Origin: Streptomyces sp. NBC_01197
Lineage (GTDB): Bacteria > Actinomycetota > Actinomycetes > Streptomycetales > Streptomycetaceae
Assembly: GCF_036010505.1 (NCBI RefSeq)
Contig: NZ_CP108569.1
Coordinates: 3,793,001 to 3,857,000, forward strand
DNA length: 64,000 bases
Direction of reading: 5' to 3'
Shown here: positions 25,478 through 36,510 of the stretch, in pieces
Layout of the letters: the number at the start of each line of letters is the position of its first letter
Position numbering within the stretch: the stretch's first letter is position 1
Notes under the pieces: model-generated
Told to the model about the DNA's origin: nothing
The model's input: only the letters and a program-made list of their open reading frames with translations
Database searches by the model: none
Made by a program: the position numbers and the translations under genes

Positions 25478-26861
25478 TCAGTGCTTGCGACGGCGGCCCC
25501 CGCCGCCCCGCGCGAGGCCCCCCACGGAGAGCGCCCAGCCCGCCCCGCGGCCCGCGCGGTCGGTTACGCGGCGGTCGGTTCCGTGGCCGGGACGGTCGGC
25601 CGAGACCACGAGCGCGGCGAGCGCCGTGGTCACCGGCACCGAGGCGACCAGCCCGATCGAGCCAACCAGGGTCCGTACGATCTCCTCCGCGACCAGCTCG
25701 GAGTTCGCCACCGTCCCCACGCTGCTCTGCGCGATGGAGAAGAGCAGCAGCAGGGGCAGCGCCGCGCCCGCGTAGGCCAGGACGAGTGTGGTTGACGACG
25801 GACGCGATGTGGTCGCGGCCGATCCGGATGCCGGCCCGGTAGAGCCCGCGGGCCCCCATCGTGGGGTCGGCCTGGTGCAGTTCCCAGACGGCGGAGGTCT
25901 GCGTGACGGTCACGTCGTCCAGCACCCCGAGCGATCCGATGATGACGCTCGCCAGCAGCAGCCCACTCATGTCGATGTGCGGGTAGAGGCCGTGGATCAG
26001 CCCGGTGCTGTCGTCGGTGTTGCCCGTCAGGCTCGCCCAGCCGACGAAGAGCGAACCGAGCAGCCCGATCAGCATCAGCGAGACGAGCGTGCCGATGACG
26101 GCGACCGAGGTCCGCGCCGTCAGGCCATGGCAGGTGTAGAGCGCGATCAGCATGATGGCGCTCGCCCCGATCACTGCCACGACCAGCGGATTCGACCCGT
26201 GCAGGATCGCCGGCAGGATGAACAGCGTCAGCACGGCGAAGCTGACGGCCAGCGCTACCAGCGCCATCAGCCCGCGCAGCCGGCCCACGGCGACCACCAC
26301 CAGTGCGAAGATGCCGGCGAGCAGCGCCATCGGGAACTTCCGGTCCACGTCGGACACCGAGTACTGCAGGTCACGGGGTGCGTCGGGGGCGTACGCCACG
26401 ATCACGCCCTGCCCCTGGTGCAACTGGCGCGGAGAGTCCGGCTGGACGATCTCGGTGAAGGTACGGCCCTTGTCCTTGCCGCTCGTCACCTCGATCTTCG
26501 CCTTCTTGCACTGGGTGCCCTGCGCGGCCGCACCGGCGCCGGCCTGCTGTTCCGCCGCGCCCGCACCGCCGCCCCCGCCGTCGGTCGGCGGTGACTGACT
26601 TCCGTGCACGTCCTTGCAGTTGACCGGAGTGATCTCCACCACATCACCCTGCTGTGTCTGCCGGTCGAATCCGACACCGCTGCGGGCATGATGCGGCGCA
26701 CCGCCCGGCCAGAAGGCCGCGAGACCGACAACAACCGCCGCCGCGAAGGGAATCAGCACCGCTGCGATGACGTTGCGCAGCTGCTTGGACACGGGCGCGG
26801 CGGGGCCGTGACTGTGCGTGTGGCCGTGCCCGCCGGGAGGCTGTTCGGGGTGTGGGGTCAC
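25478..26861 (-). pseudogene. YibE/F-like membrane protein, frameshifted
   Basis: From the GTG at 26861 the frame encodes a His-rich start (GGHGHTHSHG), one helix, a soluble domain with a Gly/Ala-rich loop, then several helices of the YibE/F family (FALVVVAVGRLRGLMALVALA; LGVLDDVTVTQTSAVWEL). At about 25790 it changes frame. After SVVN the expected TLVLAYAGAALPLLLLF appears only if one base is dropped at the GG of 25791-25792, and this second frame runs to the stop at 25478 (ends RRRKH). The protein would be about 460 residues. Either a real single-base insertion or a sequencing error; no other damage is seen. Confidence 0.78.
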
Positions 26862-26941
26862 CGCCAGATCATCGCAAGAACGGGGAGGCCCTCTGTTCAG
26901 TGCGCGGTGAATGGCGTTAGCGTGGGGGCACCTTTGCACAC

Positions 26942-28826
<1,885 letters not shown>

Positions 28827-28919
28827 CCACGCCCCCATGCCGGGCGCGGGGCCGGTCCTGTACCGGCCGGGGCCGTACCTGGCGGCCCCGTACCGGCCGG
28901 CCCCACCGCGGACCGGCCG

Positions 28920-28954
28920 GTGACACCCGCCCTGGTGTTCAGGGCCGGTGTCAC
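28920..28954. terminator. Hairpin terminator between thiC and the convergent membrane-protein gene
   Basis: Two 15-base arms (28920-28934 and 28940-28954) pair with one mismatch around the loop GTGTT. The hairpin overlaps the stop codon of the minus-strand gene and can work for both convergent transcripts. Confidence 0.65.
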
Positions 28955-29781
28955 TCCGGCTGGTGGTCGGGGCCGCCGAAGTCCGGGCTCGTGAAGTCCG
29001 GACTGGTGAAGCTGGGCCGCTCGTGGGTCGGCGTCTCACCCGCGTCCGGACTGGCGAAGTCCGGACGGCTGTACCCGAGGCTGGGTATGCGGCCCGTGGG
29101 CCGGTACGGGGCGGGCGCCGCCGGATCCACGCTCGGGTCGGCCAGCGCGGCGCTCAGGAACGGGACGATGCCCCGTTCCAGCAGGGCGTGGCGCCAGGCC
29201 TCCCGGGCCCGGGCGACCTCTTCGGAGAGCTCGTCGTCCCCCTCCTCCGGCTCGGGGTGCACCTCGGTCGAGCCATTGCGCAGTGCCGTCAGGAGGAGCC
29301 CGATCGCTGCGGCCAGGAGTGCGGCGGCGGTGAGGGCCGCGAAGAACCAGCCCGCGGTGACCATGGTGTTGCCGAAGGCGGGTGCGGGATTGAGCGCCTT
29401 GAGGAGGTAGCCCACCAGCAGGAAGATCACGGCGGCGGTGCCCGCAAGCACCGGGGCCAGTACGGCCAGTACGGCGGCGAGGCCCGCGCCCGCGGTGGGG
29501 CCGCTTCTGACGGGCGCGAGGACGGAGGCGCGCGCCGACTCCTGGGCGGGCGCGCGAAGTTCGGCCCGCACCTTCACGAAGTGGTCGTACTCGGCCGCCG
29601 CGGCCGATGTGACGAGGCTGTCTGCGTCGAGCACCATGGTGCGCAGCTGCTCGCTGTTGAGCCGCTGTCCCAGCTCGGCCAGATCCGGTCGGTCGGGTGC
29701 GGTGCGCAGTGCGTCGTCGAGGAGCCGCTCGAACTCCGGACGGTCCTCTGTCAGCAGGTGCGAAGCGCTGTTCATGTGCAT
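28951..29781 (-). CDS. Membrane protein with acidic/proline tail, unknown function
   Basis: This protein of about 276 residues has an N-terminal soluble helical part (residues 10-85, RPEFERLLDDALRTAPDRPD), two membrane helices (APVLAGTAAVIFLLVGYLL and AGWFFAALTAAALLAAAIGLLL), an acidic helix and a Pro/Ser tail with SPDF repeats. No domain recognised. It is located upstream of the phosphoesterase's 3' end, same strand. Start ATG at 29781 or 29775 (MNSAS). Confidence 0.65.
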   Translation of the reverse strand: MHMNSASHLLTEDRPEFERLLDDALRTAPDRPDLAELGQRLNSEQLRTMVLDADSLVTSAAAAEYDHFVKVRAELRAPAQESARASVLAPVRSGPTAGAGLAAVLAVLAPVLAGTAAVIFLLVGYLLKALNPAPAFGNTMVTAGWFFAALTAAALLAAAIGLLLTALRNGSTEVHPEPEEGDDELSEEVARAREAWRHALLERGIVPFLSAALADPSVDPAAPAPYRPTGRIPSLGYSRPDFASPDAGETPTHERPSFTSPDFTSPDFGGPDHQPE

Positions 29782-29930
29782 CCCCCGATGCTCCGTCGGG
29801 CCGTACCGCCCGCCTTCTGACGGGCAGTCGGGCGTAAACGGAGGAGAGCCTGCTACGGATAACCCGATGGTAGAGCTGTTATGGCACGGGGTAACAGAGG
29901 GTTTCCGGAAATCGCCTTCAGGCGGGCTGT

Positions 29931-31010
29931 TCAGTTCGGCAGCGGCAGCTGCACCACGAGCAGCTTTCCGGCCATGGTCACGCCGCCGTCCATGGCGACG
30001 GCGAGCCCGTCCGCGTACACGTGCGGACCCTCGATAACGGTGCGCGGACCGTCCTCGCCGTCCTCACCCCCGACCTCGCCCAGCAGGTACGGGATGGGGC
30101 TGTGACCGTGGACGATCCGGCGGCCGCCGAAGACTCCGAGGAGCTCCTGCACGGCCTGCGGTCCCGAATCGTCGCGGAACGCGAAGCGCTTGGTGAACTT
30201 GCGGAACAGGTCCCAGCACTCGTCGGCGTCGTTACGGGTGAGCGTCTCGCGGACGGTGTCGTTGACCGCTTCGAGCGAATCGCCGTAGTCGAGATAGGCG
30301 GTGGTGTCGGAGTGCACCAGGAGGTGGTCGTCCTCCAGCTCCATGGCGTCGAGCCGCGACATCCACTGGAGGTGGACGTCCTGCAGCCGGTCCATGTCGG
30401 CCTTCTGGCCGCCGTTGAGCAGCCAGGCCGCCTGGAAGGTCGCGGTACCCGCACCGGAGTTGACCGGTGTGTCCCCGAAGCGCTTGGCGCCGATGAGCAG
30501 CAGCTCGTGGTTGCCCATGAGGGCCTTGCAGTAGCCCCCGGCGGCCGCGGCCTCGGCGGACAGCCGCATCACGAGGTCGATGACCCCGATGCCGTCGGGA
30601 CCGCGGTCGGTGAAGTCGCCGAGGAACCAGAGGCGGGCGTTGCCGGCGGCCCAGTTGCCCTCGGTGTCGATGAGCCCCTGGGCGCGCAGGGCGGCCAGGA
30701 GTTCGTCGAGGTACCCGTGGACGTCTCCGACGACGTAGAGGGGCCCGAGCCCTCCCTCACCTTCGGAAGGAGCGGGGAGGGGCTGCGGTTCGGGCACGAT
30801 CGGTACGACGACCGTGTCACCGGGGCCACCGGGGCTGATGACGGGCAGGTCCCGCTGGGTAGCCGTATACCCGTCCGGCTCCTCACCGGCGGCGTACCGC
30901 GGCGCCTTCCCGGCATCGCGGACGTGCTCGGACGCGGGCAGGGGCGGTACGCGGAAGCCCCGCACTGTCGCCGTCCGCATCGCGGGTTCCAGACCGGCCC
31001 CCTGAGTCAT
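29931..31010 (-). CDS. Calcineurin-like/PPP-type metallophosphoesterase
   Basis: This 359-residue protein has all PPP-family metal motifs: GDVHGYLDELL, GDFTDRGPDGIG, GNHE, a conserved His in LLVHSDTTAYLD, and HGHSPIPYL. It therefore probably binds two metal ions and acts as a Ser/Thr-type or diadenosine-type phosphatase. A Pro-rich N-terminal extension of about 95 residues precedes the domain. ATG at 31010 follows a GGAGGGG ribosome-binding site. Confidence 0.85.
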   Translation of the reverse strand: MTQGAGLEPAMRTATVRGFRVPPLPASEHVRDAGKAPRYAAGEEPDGYTATQRDLPVISPGGPGDTVVVPIVPEPQPLPAPSEGEGGLGPLYVVGDVHGYLDELLAALRAQGLIDTEGNWAAGNARLWFLGDFTDRGPDGIGVIDLVMRLSAEAAAAGGYCKALMGNHELLLIGAKRFGDTPVNSGAGTATFQAAWLLNGGQKADMDRLQDVHLQWMSRLDAMELEDDHLLVHSDTTAYLDYGDSLEAVNDTVRETLTRNDADECWDLFRKFTKRFAFRDDSGPQAVQELLGVFGGRRIVHGHSPIPYLLGEVGGEDGEDGPRTVIEGPHVYADGLAVAMDGGVTMAGKLLVVQLPLPN

Positions 31011-31181
31011 CGACCCCTCCACCACCGTCGCGCGCCGTGCACCGGTCGGACCTGCCTGTTCGGGGAGCCCGCGGTGTCGTGCGCCCATCATAGGAATGCG
31101 ACTAGCACTCTGTGACGCACTAGGGGTGCTGAATCCGGACGGTCTGCCGCCCCACCGCCCGTTTCGCACCTATTGGGGTGG

Positions 31182-32303
31182 TCAGTCCGGTGCCGGGGAG
31201 CGGGGCGCGCTGACCGTGGTGCGCGGCGGGCGGCGCTGCGAGGAGGTCCGGACGATGAGTTCGGTCGGTATTACCTGCTCGACCGGATGGTCCTCATTGA
31301 TCCCTTCGATGGCATCGATGAGTAACTGGATGACGGCCGTACCGATCCTGCGTGGCTTGAGCGAGAGGGTCGTGATGGGCGGCTCGGTGCTCGCGTACAC
31401 GGTGGATTCGCTGCAGCAGACCAGCAGCAGGTCCTCCGGGACACGCAGTCCGTACCGCCGTGCTGCCGCGAGCAGGTCGGTGCCGTTGGGGTCGAAGAGT
31501 CCGTAGACGGCGTCCGGGCGGTCGGGGCGGGCGAGCAGGCGGTCCGCGGCGACGGCTCCCGCGCACGGGTCGTGGGCGGGGTAGGACTCGTACACCGGAT
31601 CCTGTCCGACCCGCTCGCACCAGCGCAGATACGCGGTGGTGGAGAGCCGGGTGTACGTGTCCGTGGTGGTGCCGGTGAGCAGTCCGATACGGCGGGCCCC
31701 GGCTGCGGCGAGATGGTCGAGCAGATCGAGGACCGCTGCCTCGTGGTCGTTGTCGACCCAGGCCGTGACGGGCAGGGTGCCCGCCGGGCGGCCGTCGGAC
31801 ACGACGGGGAGACCCTGGCGTACGAGTTCGGTGACGACGGGGTCGTGGTCGGAGGGGTCGATGACGACGGTGCCGTCGAGGGCGACGTTCGACCAGACGT
31901 CCACCGCGCTGTGGCGCGAGGTCGCGGGGAGGATGACGAGTGCATAGCCGCGCGCGAGCGCGGCGGAGGTGGCGGCTCTGGCCATCTCGGCGAAGTACGC
32001 GAATTCGGTGAAGGTGAAGGGTTCGTCCCCGTACGTGGTGACGGTCAGGCCGATGAGGCCGGACTTGCCGGTACGGAGGGTTCGGGCCGCGGCGGAAGGG
32101 CGGTAGCCCAGCCGGTCGGCGACCTCGCGGACATGGCGGCGGGTGGCGTCCGGGAGCCTGCCCTTGCCGTTGAGCGCGTCGGAGACGGTCGTGATGGACA
32201 CACCGGCGGCGGCGGCCACGTCCCGGATGCCCGCTCGTCCTTGCCGGTTGGCCCTGCGAGGAGTCTCCGCCCGGCTCACCTGGTGCTTCCCTGCTGCTGT
32301 CAT
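31182..32303 (-). CDS. LacI family transcriptional regulator
   Basis: This 373-residue protein carries a LacI-type HTH (IRDVAAAAGVSITTVSDALNGKGRLPD) and hinge helix (YRPSAAARTLRTGKSGLIG), followed by a periplasmic-binding-like effector domain. ATG at 32303. It is divergent from the aminotransferase with a 335-bp gap, and no sugar operon is nearby, so its target may be itself or a distant gene. Confidence 0.87.
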   Translation of the reverse strand: MTAAGKHQVSRAETPRRANRQGRAGIRDVAAAAGVSITTVSDALNGKGRLPDATRRHVREVADRLGYRPSAAARTLRTGKSGLIGLTVTTYGDEPFTFTEFAYFAEMARAATSAALARGYALVILPATSRHSAVDVWSNVALDGTVVIDPSDHDPVVTELVRQGLPVVSDGRPAGTLPVTAWVDNDHEAAVLDLLDHLAAAGARRIGLLTGTTTDTYTRLSTTAYLRWCERVGQDPVYESYPAHDPCAGAVAADRLLARPDRPDAVYGLFDPNGTDLLAAARRYGLRVPEDLLLVCCSESTVYASTEPPITTLSLKPRRIGTAVIQLLIDAIEGINEDHPVEQVIPTELIVRTSSQRRPPRTTVSAPRSPAPD

Positions 32304-32638
32304 GGCGAGCCGATAGTAGGGCGACGAGGGGTGGTTGAGCTGGGCGCATATGCACGCGTTGACAGGCACGTTTCTGCATGATCATTTAGCGTCAATCACC
32401 TTTGAATACAGGGGATTTGGGGGCCCTGTCAAAGGAGTCTCGGGTGTCGGCGGGTATGTACCTGGCCCATGGCTGATGTTGCGATGAGGTCTCAACTCAC
32501 CTCTTCGGGGGACGCGCGCCACGGCGCAAGCCATGGGCGCGCGCCCTGTCCGGCAGCACGCCCCCCGCCGACGCCCGCCATTCGCACGGAGCCGCACTCC
32601 TCATAGGGTGGGTTCATCCGAGTCGAGGAGGACCCGCT
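32304..32638. promoter_or_regulatory. Divergent region between lacI-type gene and aminotransferase
   Basis: This 335-bp gap contains TTGACA (32359-32364) and the short palindrome ATGATCAT (32378-32385) within an AT-rich section, a possible promoter/operator. A 45-codon frame lies at 32469-32606. The stretch 32500-32600 is GC-rich and otherwise featureless. Confidence 0.4.
32469..32606 (+). CDS. Possible 45-residue small ORF
   Basis: ATG to TAG gives [20 protein letters not shown] followed by Pro/Arg-rich sequence, ending 32 bp before the aminotransferase start. There is no clear ribosome-binding site and the second half has composition expected of random GC-rich DNA. It could be a leader peptide, but this is weak. 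Confidence 0.15.
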   Translation: MADVAMRSQLTSSGDARHGASHGRAPCPAARPPPTPAIRTEPHSS

Positions 32639-33718
32639 GTGAGCCAGAAGAGCCCCAGGCTGCGCGCCGCGCTGGACGGCATTCCCGCGTACGTTCCGGG
32701 CAGGCCGGCCGCCGCGGGCGGCCCCGTCGCCTACAAGCTGTCCTCCAACGAGAACCCGTATCCACCGCTGCCGGGTGTGATGGAGAGTGCGATCGCCGCG
32801 GCCGGAAGCTTCAACCGGTACCCGGACATGGCCTGCACCGTCCTGGTCAACGAACTGGCCGAGCGCTTCGGAGTGCCGGTCTCGCATCTGGCGACGGGCA
32901 CCGGAGCGGTCGGCGTCGCCCAGTCGCTGCTCCAGATCACCTCGGGCCCCGGCGACGAGGTGATCTACGCCTGGCGGTCGTTCGAGGCGTACCCGATCAT
33001 CACGCGGATCAGCGGGGCGACCGCGGTGCAGGTGCCGCTGGACTCCGGCGATGTGCACGACCTGGACGCGATGGCGGACGCGATCACCGAGCGGACCCGG
33101 ATGATCTTCGTCTGCAACCCCAACAACCCGACCGGGACCGTGGTCCGCAGGGCCGCGCTGGAGCGTTTCCTGGACCGGGTGCCCTCCGACGTCCTGGTGG
33201 TCATCGACGAGGCGTACCGGGAGTTCAACCGGGACATCGAGATGCCCGATGGCATCGAGCTGTACCGGGACCGGCCCAATGTCGCGGTACTGCGGACCTT
33301 CTCCAAGGCGTACGGGCTGGCCGGGCTGCGGGTCGGCTTCGCCATCGCCCACGAGCCGGTCGCGGCCGCGCTGCGCAAGACCGCGGTGCCCTTCGGAGTG
33401 AGCCAGCTGGCGCAGGACGCGGCGGTCGCGTCCCTGCGGGCCGAGGACGAGCTGCTGGGCCGGGTCGGCTCCCTGGTCGCCGAGCGGACGCGGGTGTACG
33501 AGGGGCTGGTCGGCCAGGGCTGGACGGTGCCGGAGACACAGGCGAACTTCGTATGGCTCCGGCTGGGCGGCCGCACCGCCGACTTCGCCGCGGCCTGTGA
33601 GAAGGCGGGGGTGGTGGTGCGCCCCTTCGCGGGCGAGGGCGTACGGGTCTCCATCGGCGAGACCGAGGGCAACGACCTCTTCCTCCAGGCGGCTGCCGCC
33701 TTTCGTAAGGAGCTGTAA
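32639..33718 (+). CDS. HisC-like class I/II aminotransferase
   Basis: This 359-residue PLP enzyme resembles histidinol-phosphate/aromatic aminotransferases. It has [10 protein letters not shown], the core [15 protein letters not shown], the Schiff-base Lys in [16 protein letters not shown], and C-terminal [13 protein letters not shown]. Because it is outside a his operon, an aromatic (phenylalanine-type) aminotransferase is equally likely. GTG start preceded by CGAGGAGGACC. It ends with a hairpin terminator and is not linked to cydA. Confidence 0.87.
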   Translation: MSQKSPRLRAALDGIPAYVPGRPAAAGGPVAYKLSSNENPYPPLPGVMESAIAAAGSFNRYPDMACTVLVNELAERFGVPVSHLATGTGAVGVAQSLLQITSGPGDEVIYAWRSFEAYPIITRISGATAVQVPLDSGDVHDLDAMADAITERTRMIFVCNPNNPTGTVVRRAALERFLDRVPSDVLVVIDEAYREFNRDIEMPDGIELYRDRPNVAVLRTFSKAYGLAGLRVGFAIAHEPVAAALRKTAVPFGVSQLAQDAAVASLRAEDELLGRVGSLVAERTRVYEGLVGQGWTVPETQANFVWLRLGGRTADFAAACEKAGVVVRPFAGEGVRVSIGETEGNDLFLQAAAAFRKEL

Positions 33719-33744
33719 CCCTCTTCCGGGCCGGGTTCGAACAG

Positions 33745-33771
33745 GGCGGGGTGTCATTGGGGCACCCCGCC
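33745..33771 (+). terminator. Terminator after the aminotransferase
   Basis: GGCGGGGTG pairs with CACCCCGCC (9 bp) around a 9-base loop, 26 bp after the stop; TTCG follows. Confidence 0.75.
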
Positions 33772-33810
33772 TTCGTCATGCCCGGAGTGCTTTCGTAGTA
33801 TTGCTTGTGA

Positions 33811-33828
33811 ATGTGAACGCTTTCACAA
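33811..33828. promoter_or_regulatory. Rex operator (ROP) upstream of cydA
   Basis: ATGTGAA-CGCT-TTCACAA matches the Rex consensus TTGTGAA-N4-TTCACAA at all but the first base. It lies 84 bp before cydA. A second upstream TTGTGA (33806-33811) overlaps. Rex senses NADH/NAD+ and represses cydABCD when NADH is low (established for S. coelicolor), so high NADH under low oxygen should induce it. Confidence 0.9.
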
Positions 33829-33911
33829 GCGCGTCCTTTTCCTTCCGGGCTGTGTGGGATCAAAGGGACGGAAAGCCGCTGTGACCCAGGCCACGTAAGG
33901 AGAGTGACGAC

Positions 33912-35489
33912 GTGGAACTAGCTCTGTCGCCGGATACCCTGGCGCGCTGGCAGTTCGGGCTGACCACCGTCTACCACTACCTGTTCGTCCCCCTCACGAT
34001 CTCCCTCGCCGCCATCACCGCGGGCTTCGAGACCGCCTGGGTGCGGAAGGGCGCGGAGAAGTACTTCCACGCCACGAAGTTCTGGGGGAAGCTCCTGCTG
34101 ATCAACCTGGCAATCGGTGTTGCCACCGGCCTCGTCCAGGAGTTCCAGTTCGGTATGAACTGGTCGGACTACTCGAAGTTCGTCGGTGACGTCTTCGGGG
34201 CGCCGCTCGCGATGGAGGCGCTGATTGCCTTCTTCTTCGAGTCGACCTTCATCGGGCTGTGGATCTTCGGCTGGGACAAGCTGCCCAAGAAGATTCACTG
34301 TGCCTGCATCTGGATGGTGGCGATCGGTACGACCTTCTCGGCGTACTTCATCCTGGCGGCCAACTCCTGGATGCAGCACCCGGTCGGGTACACCATCGAC
34401 CGGGCCACTGGTGTAGCGCACCTCAACGACATCTGGCGCGTGCTCACCCAGAAGACCGCGCTGGTGGTCTTCACCCACACCATGACCTCGGCGTTCCTCA
34501 CCGGCGGCGCCTTCGTCGTCGGTATCGCCAGCTACCACCTGTGGAAGATCAGGCGGGCCAGGGCCGCGGGCACCAGCACCGACACCAAGCGCACCCGTGT
34601 GATGCGCACCTCGCTGCGCATGGGCCTGGTGATGACGGTGACCGCCGGAATCCTCACCGCGCTCTCCGGCGACCAGCTGGGCAAGGTGATGTTCGAGCAG
34701 CAGCCCATGAAGATGGCCGCGGCCGAGGCGCTCTGGGAGACCCAGGCACCGGCGCCGTTCTCCGTCTTCGCGGTGGGCAACGTGGCGGCGGGCCACAACT
34801 CCGTCGAGTTGTCGATCCCGGGGATACTTTCCTTCCTCGCCCACGACGACTTCCACACCGCGGTGCCCGGCATTCACCAGACCGCGAAGGCCGAGGCCGC
34901 CAAGTACGGTGGCAGCCCCGACGACTACGTACCCAACATCTTCGTCACCTTCTGGGGATTCCGGCTCATGATCGGGATCGGGCTCACCGCGTCGGTGGCC
35001 GCGGCCGCCGGACTCTGGCTGACCCGGAAGAAGAAGTGGCTGCTGCCGGAGCACCGGACCGGTGACGACGAGGCGCCGAAGCTCATGCTCACGGCGGGCC
35101 GGGAGCTGAACCCCTTCTTCACGAAGTGGGGCTGGCGCGTGGGGATGGCCTCCCTGGTCTTCCCGCTGATCGCCAACTCCATCGGCTGGGTCTTCACCGA
35201 GATGGGCCGGCAGCCCTGGACGGTCTTCGGTCTCTTCAAGACCGCCGACTCCGTCTCCCCCGGTGTCTCCCAGACGGCGATGCTGATCTCGGTGATCGTC
35301 CTGGTCACGCTCTACGCGATTCTCGGCTGGATCAATGTCCGGCTGATGAAGAAGTACGCGGTGATGGGACCGGACACCGAGGAGCAGCCACCGGCCAAGG
35401 ACCCGCGGCTGCGCGGCCCCTTCTCAGGGCCCGGCGGGCCCGGAGACCGGGACGATGACGCCGACAAACCCCTGACCTTCGCGTACTGA
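33912..35489 (+). CDS. cydA: Cytochrome bd oxidase subunit I
   Basis: This 525-residue membrane protein carries the haems of the bd-type quinol oxidase. His22 in TVYHYLFVPLTI is the haem b595-type ligand, SYHLWKI holds a second haem ligand region, and the GRQPW motif is present (EMGRQPWTV). The Q-loop is of the short type usual in actinobacteria. GTG start with GGAGAG upstream. The charged tail is dispensable-looking. It works as a high-affinity oxidase with CydB, under Rex control. Confidence 0.95.
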   Translation: MELALSPDTLARWQFGLTTVYHYLFVPLTISLAAITAGFETAWVRKGAEKYFHATKFWGKLLLINLAIGVATGLVQEFQFGMNWSDYSKFVGDVFGAPLAMEALIAFFFESTFIGLWIFGWDKLPKKIHCACIWMVAIGTTFSAYFILAANSWMQHPVGYTIDRATGVAHLNDIWRVLTQKTALVVFTHTMTSAFLTGGAFVVGIASYHLWKIRRARAAGTSTDTKRTRVMRTSLRMGLVMTVTAGILTALSGDQLGKVMFEQQPMKMAAAEALWETQAPAPFSVFAVGNVAAGHNSVELSIPGILSFLAHDDFHTAVPGIHQTAKAEAAKYGGSPDDYVPNIFVTFWGFRLMIGIGLTASVAAAAGLWLTRKKKWLLPEHRTGDDEAPKLMLTAGRELNPFFTKWGWRVGMASLVFPLIANSIGWVFTEMGRQPWTVFGLFKTADSVSPGVSQTAMLISVIVLVTLYAILGWINVRLMKKYAVMGPDTEEQPPAKDPRLRGPFSGPGGPGDRDDDADKPLTFAY

Positions 35490-35502
35490 GAGGAGAGACG
35501 TC

Positions 35503-36504
35503 ATGGGCCTCAACGACTTCTGGTTTCTGCTGATCGCCGTGCTGTGGACCGGGTACTTCTTCCTCGAAGGCTTCGACTTCGGGGTCGGTATCCTCACCCG
35601 GCTGCTGGCCAGGGACCGGCGCGAGCGCCGGGTGCTGATCAACATCATCGGTCCTGTCTGGGACGGGAACGAGGTGTGGCTGATCACCGCGGCAGGCGCG
35701 ATGTTCGCGGCCTTCCCGGTCTGGTACGCCACCTTCTTCAGCGGCTTCTATCTGCTGCTCGTACTGATCCTGGTGCTGCTGATCGTGCGGGTCCTGTCCT
35801 TCGAGTACCGCCACAAGCGGTCCGAGGAGAGCTGGCAGCGCAACTGGGAGTGGGTGCTCTTCATCACCTCGCTGCTGCTGCCGTTCCTCTGGGGGCTGAT
35901 TTTCGCCAACATGGTCCATGGGGTGCCGATCAACAGCCACCAGGACTACGCCGGTTCGCTGGGGGACCTGCTGAACGGTTACGGGGTCCTCGGTGGACTC
36001 GCCTTCACCGCGCTGTGCACCCTGCACGGGGCGGTCTTCACGGCGCTCAAGACCGTGGGCGACATCCGGGAGCGGGCGAGGGCCTTCGCGGCCAAGGCCG
36101 CTGTCGTCACGGCGGCTCTCGCTGCAGCGTTCCTGATCTGGCTGCAGGCGGACCGCGGCGACGGGTCCACGCTGGCGGCGCTCTGTGTGGCGCTGGCCGC
36201 ACTCATCGCGGCGTTGGTGATGAACGCCCGGACCCGGGAAGGCTGGGCCTTCGCCTTCACGGGGGTGGCCATCGCGGCGACGGTGGCCGCGCTGTTCCTC
36301 TCGCTGGCGCCGGATGTGATGCCGTCCTCGCTCAACGCTGCCTGGTCTCTGACGATCGACAACGCGGCGTCCGGCCATTACACGCTCAAGGTCATGACCT
36401 GGGTGGCGGGCATCATGACGCCGCTGGTCCTGCTCTATCAGGGCTGGACGTACTGGGTGTTCCGCAAGCGGCTGGGCACCCAGCACATCGCCGATGCCCA
36501 CTAG
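35503..36504 (+). CDS. cydB: Cytochrome bd oxidase subunit II
   Basis: This 333-residue membrane subunit partners CydA. It opens NDFWFLLIAVLWTGYFFLEG and has the conserved FDFGVGIL, WDGNEVWLITAAGA and TLKVMTWVAGIMTP segments. Nine helices are expected. It starts 13 bp after cydA (GGAGAG ribosome-binding site) and is followed after 6 bp by cydCD. Confidence 0.95.
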   Translation: MGLNDFWFLLIAVLWTGYFFLEGFDFGVGILTRLLARDRRERRVLINIIGPVWDGNEVWLITAAGAMFAAFPVWYATFFSGFYLLLVLILVLLIVRVLSFEYRHKRSEESWQRNWEWVLFITSLLLPFLWGLIFANMVHGVPINSHQDYAGSLGDLLNGYGVLGGLAFTALCTLHGAVFTALKTVGDIRERARAFAAKAAVVTAALAAAFLIWLQADRGDGSTLAALCVALAALIAALVMNARTREGWAFAFTGVAIAATVAALFLSLAPDVMPSSLNAAWSLTIDNAASGHYTLKVMTWVAGIMTPLVLLYQGWTYWVFRKRLGTQHIADAH

Positions 36505-36510
36505 GGGAGG

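Noticed and set aside
33735..33745. tRNA T-loop-like GGGTTCGAA
   Set aside because: No matching acceptor stem or anticodon arm; it is part of the leader to the aminotransferase terminator.
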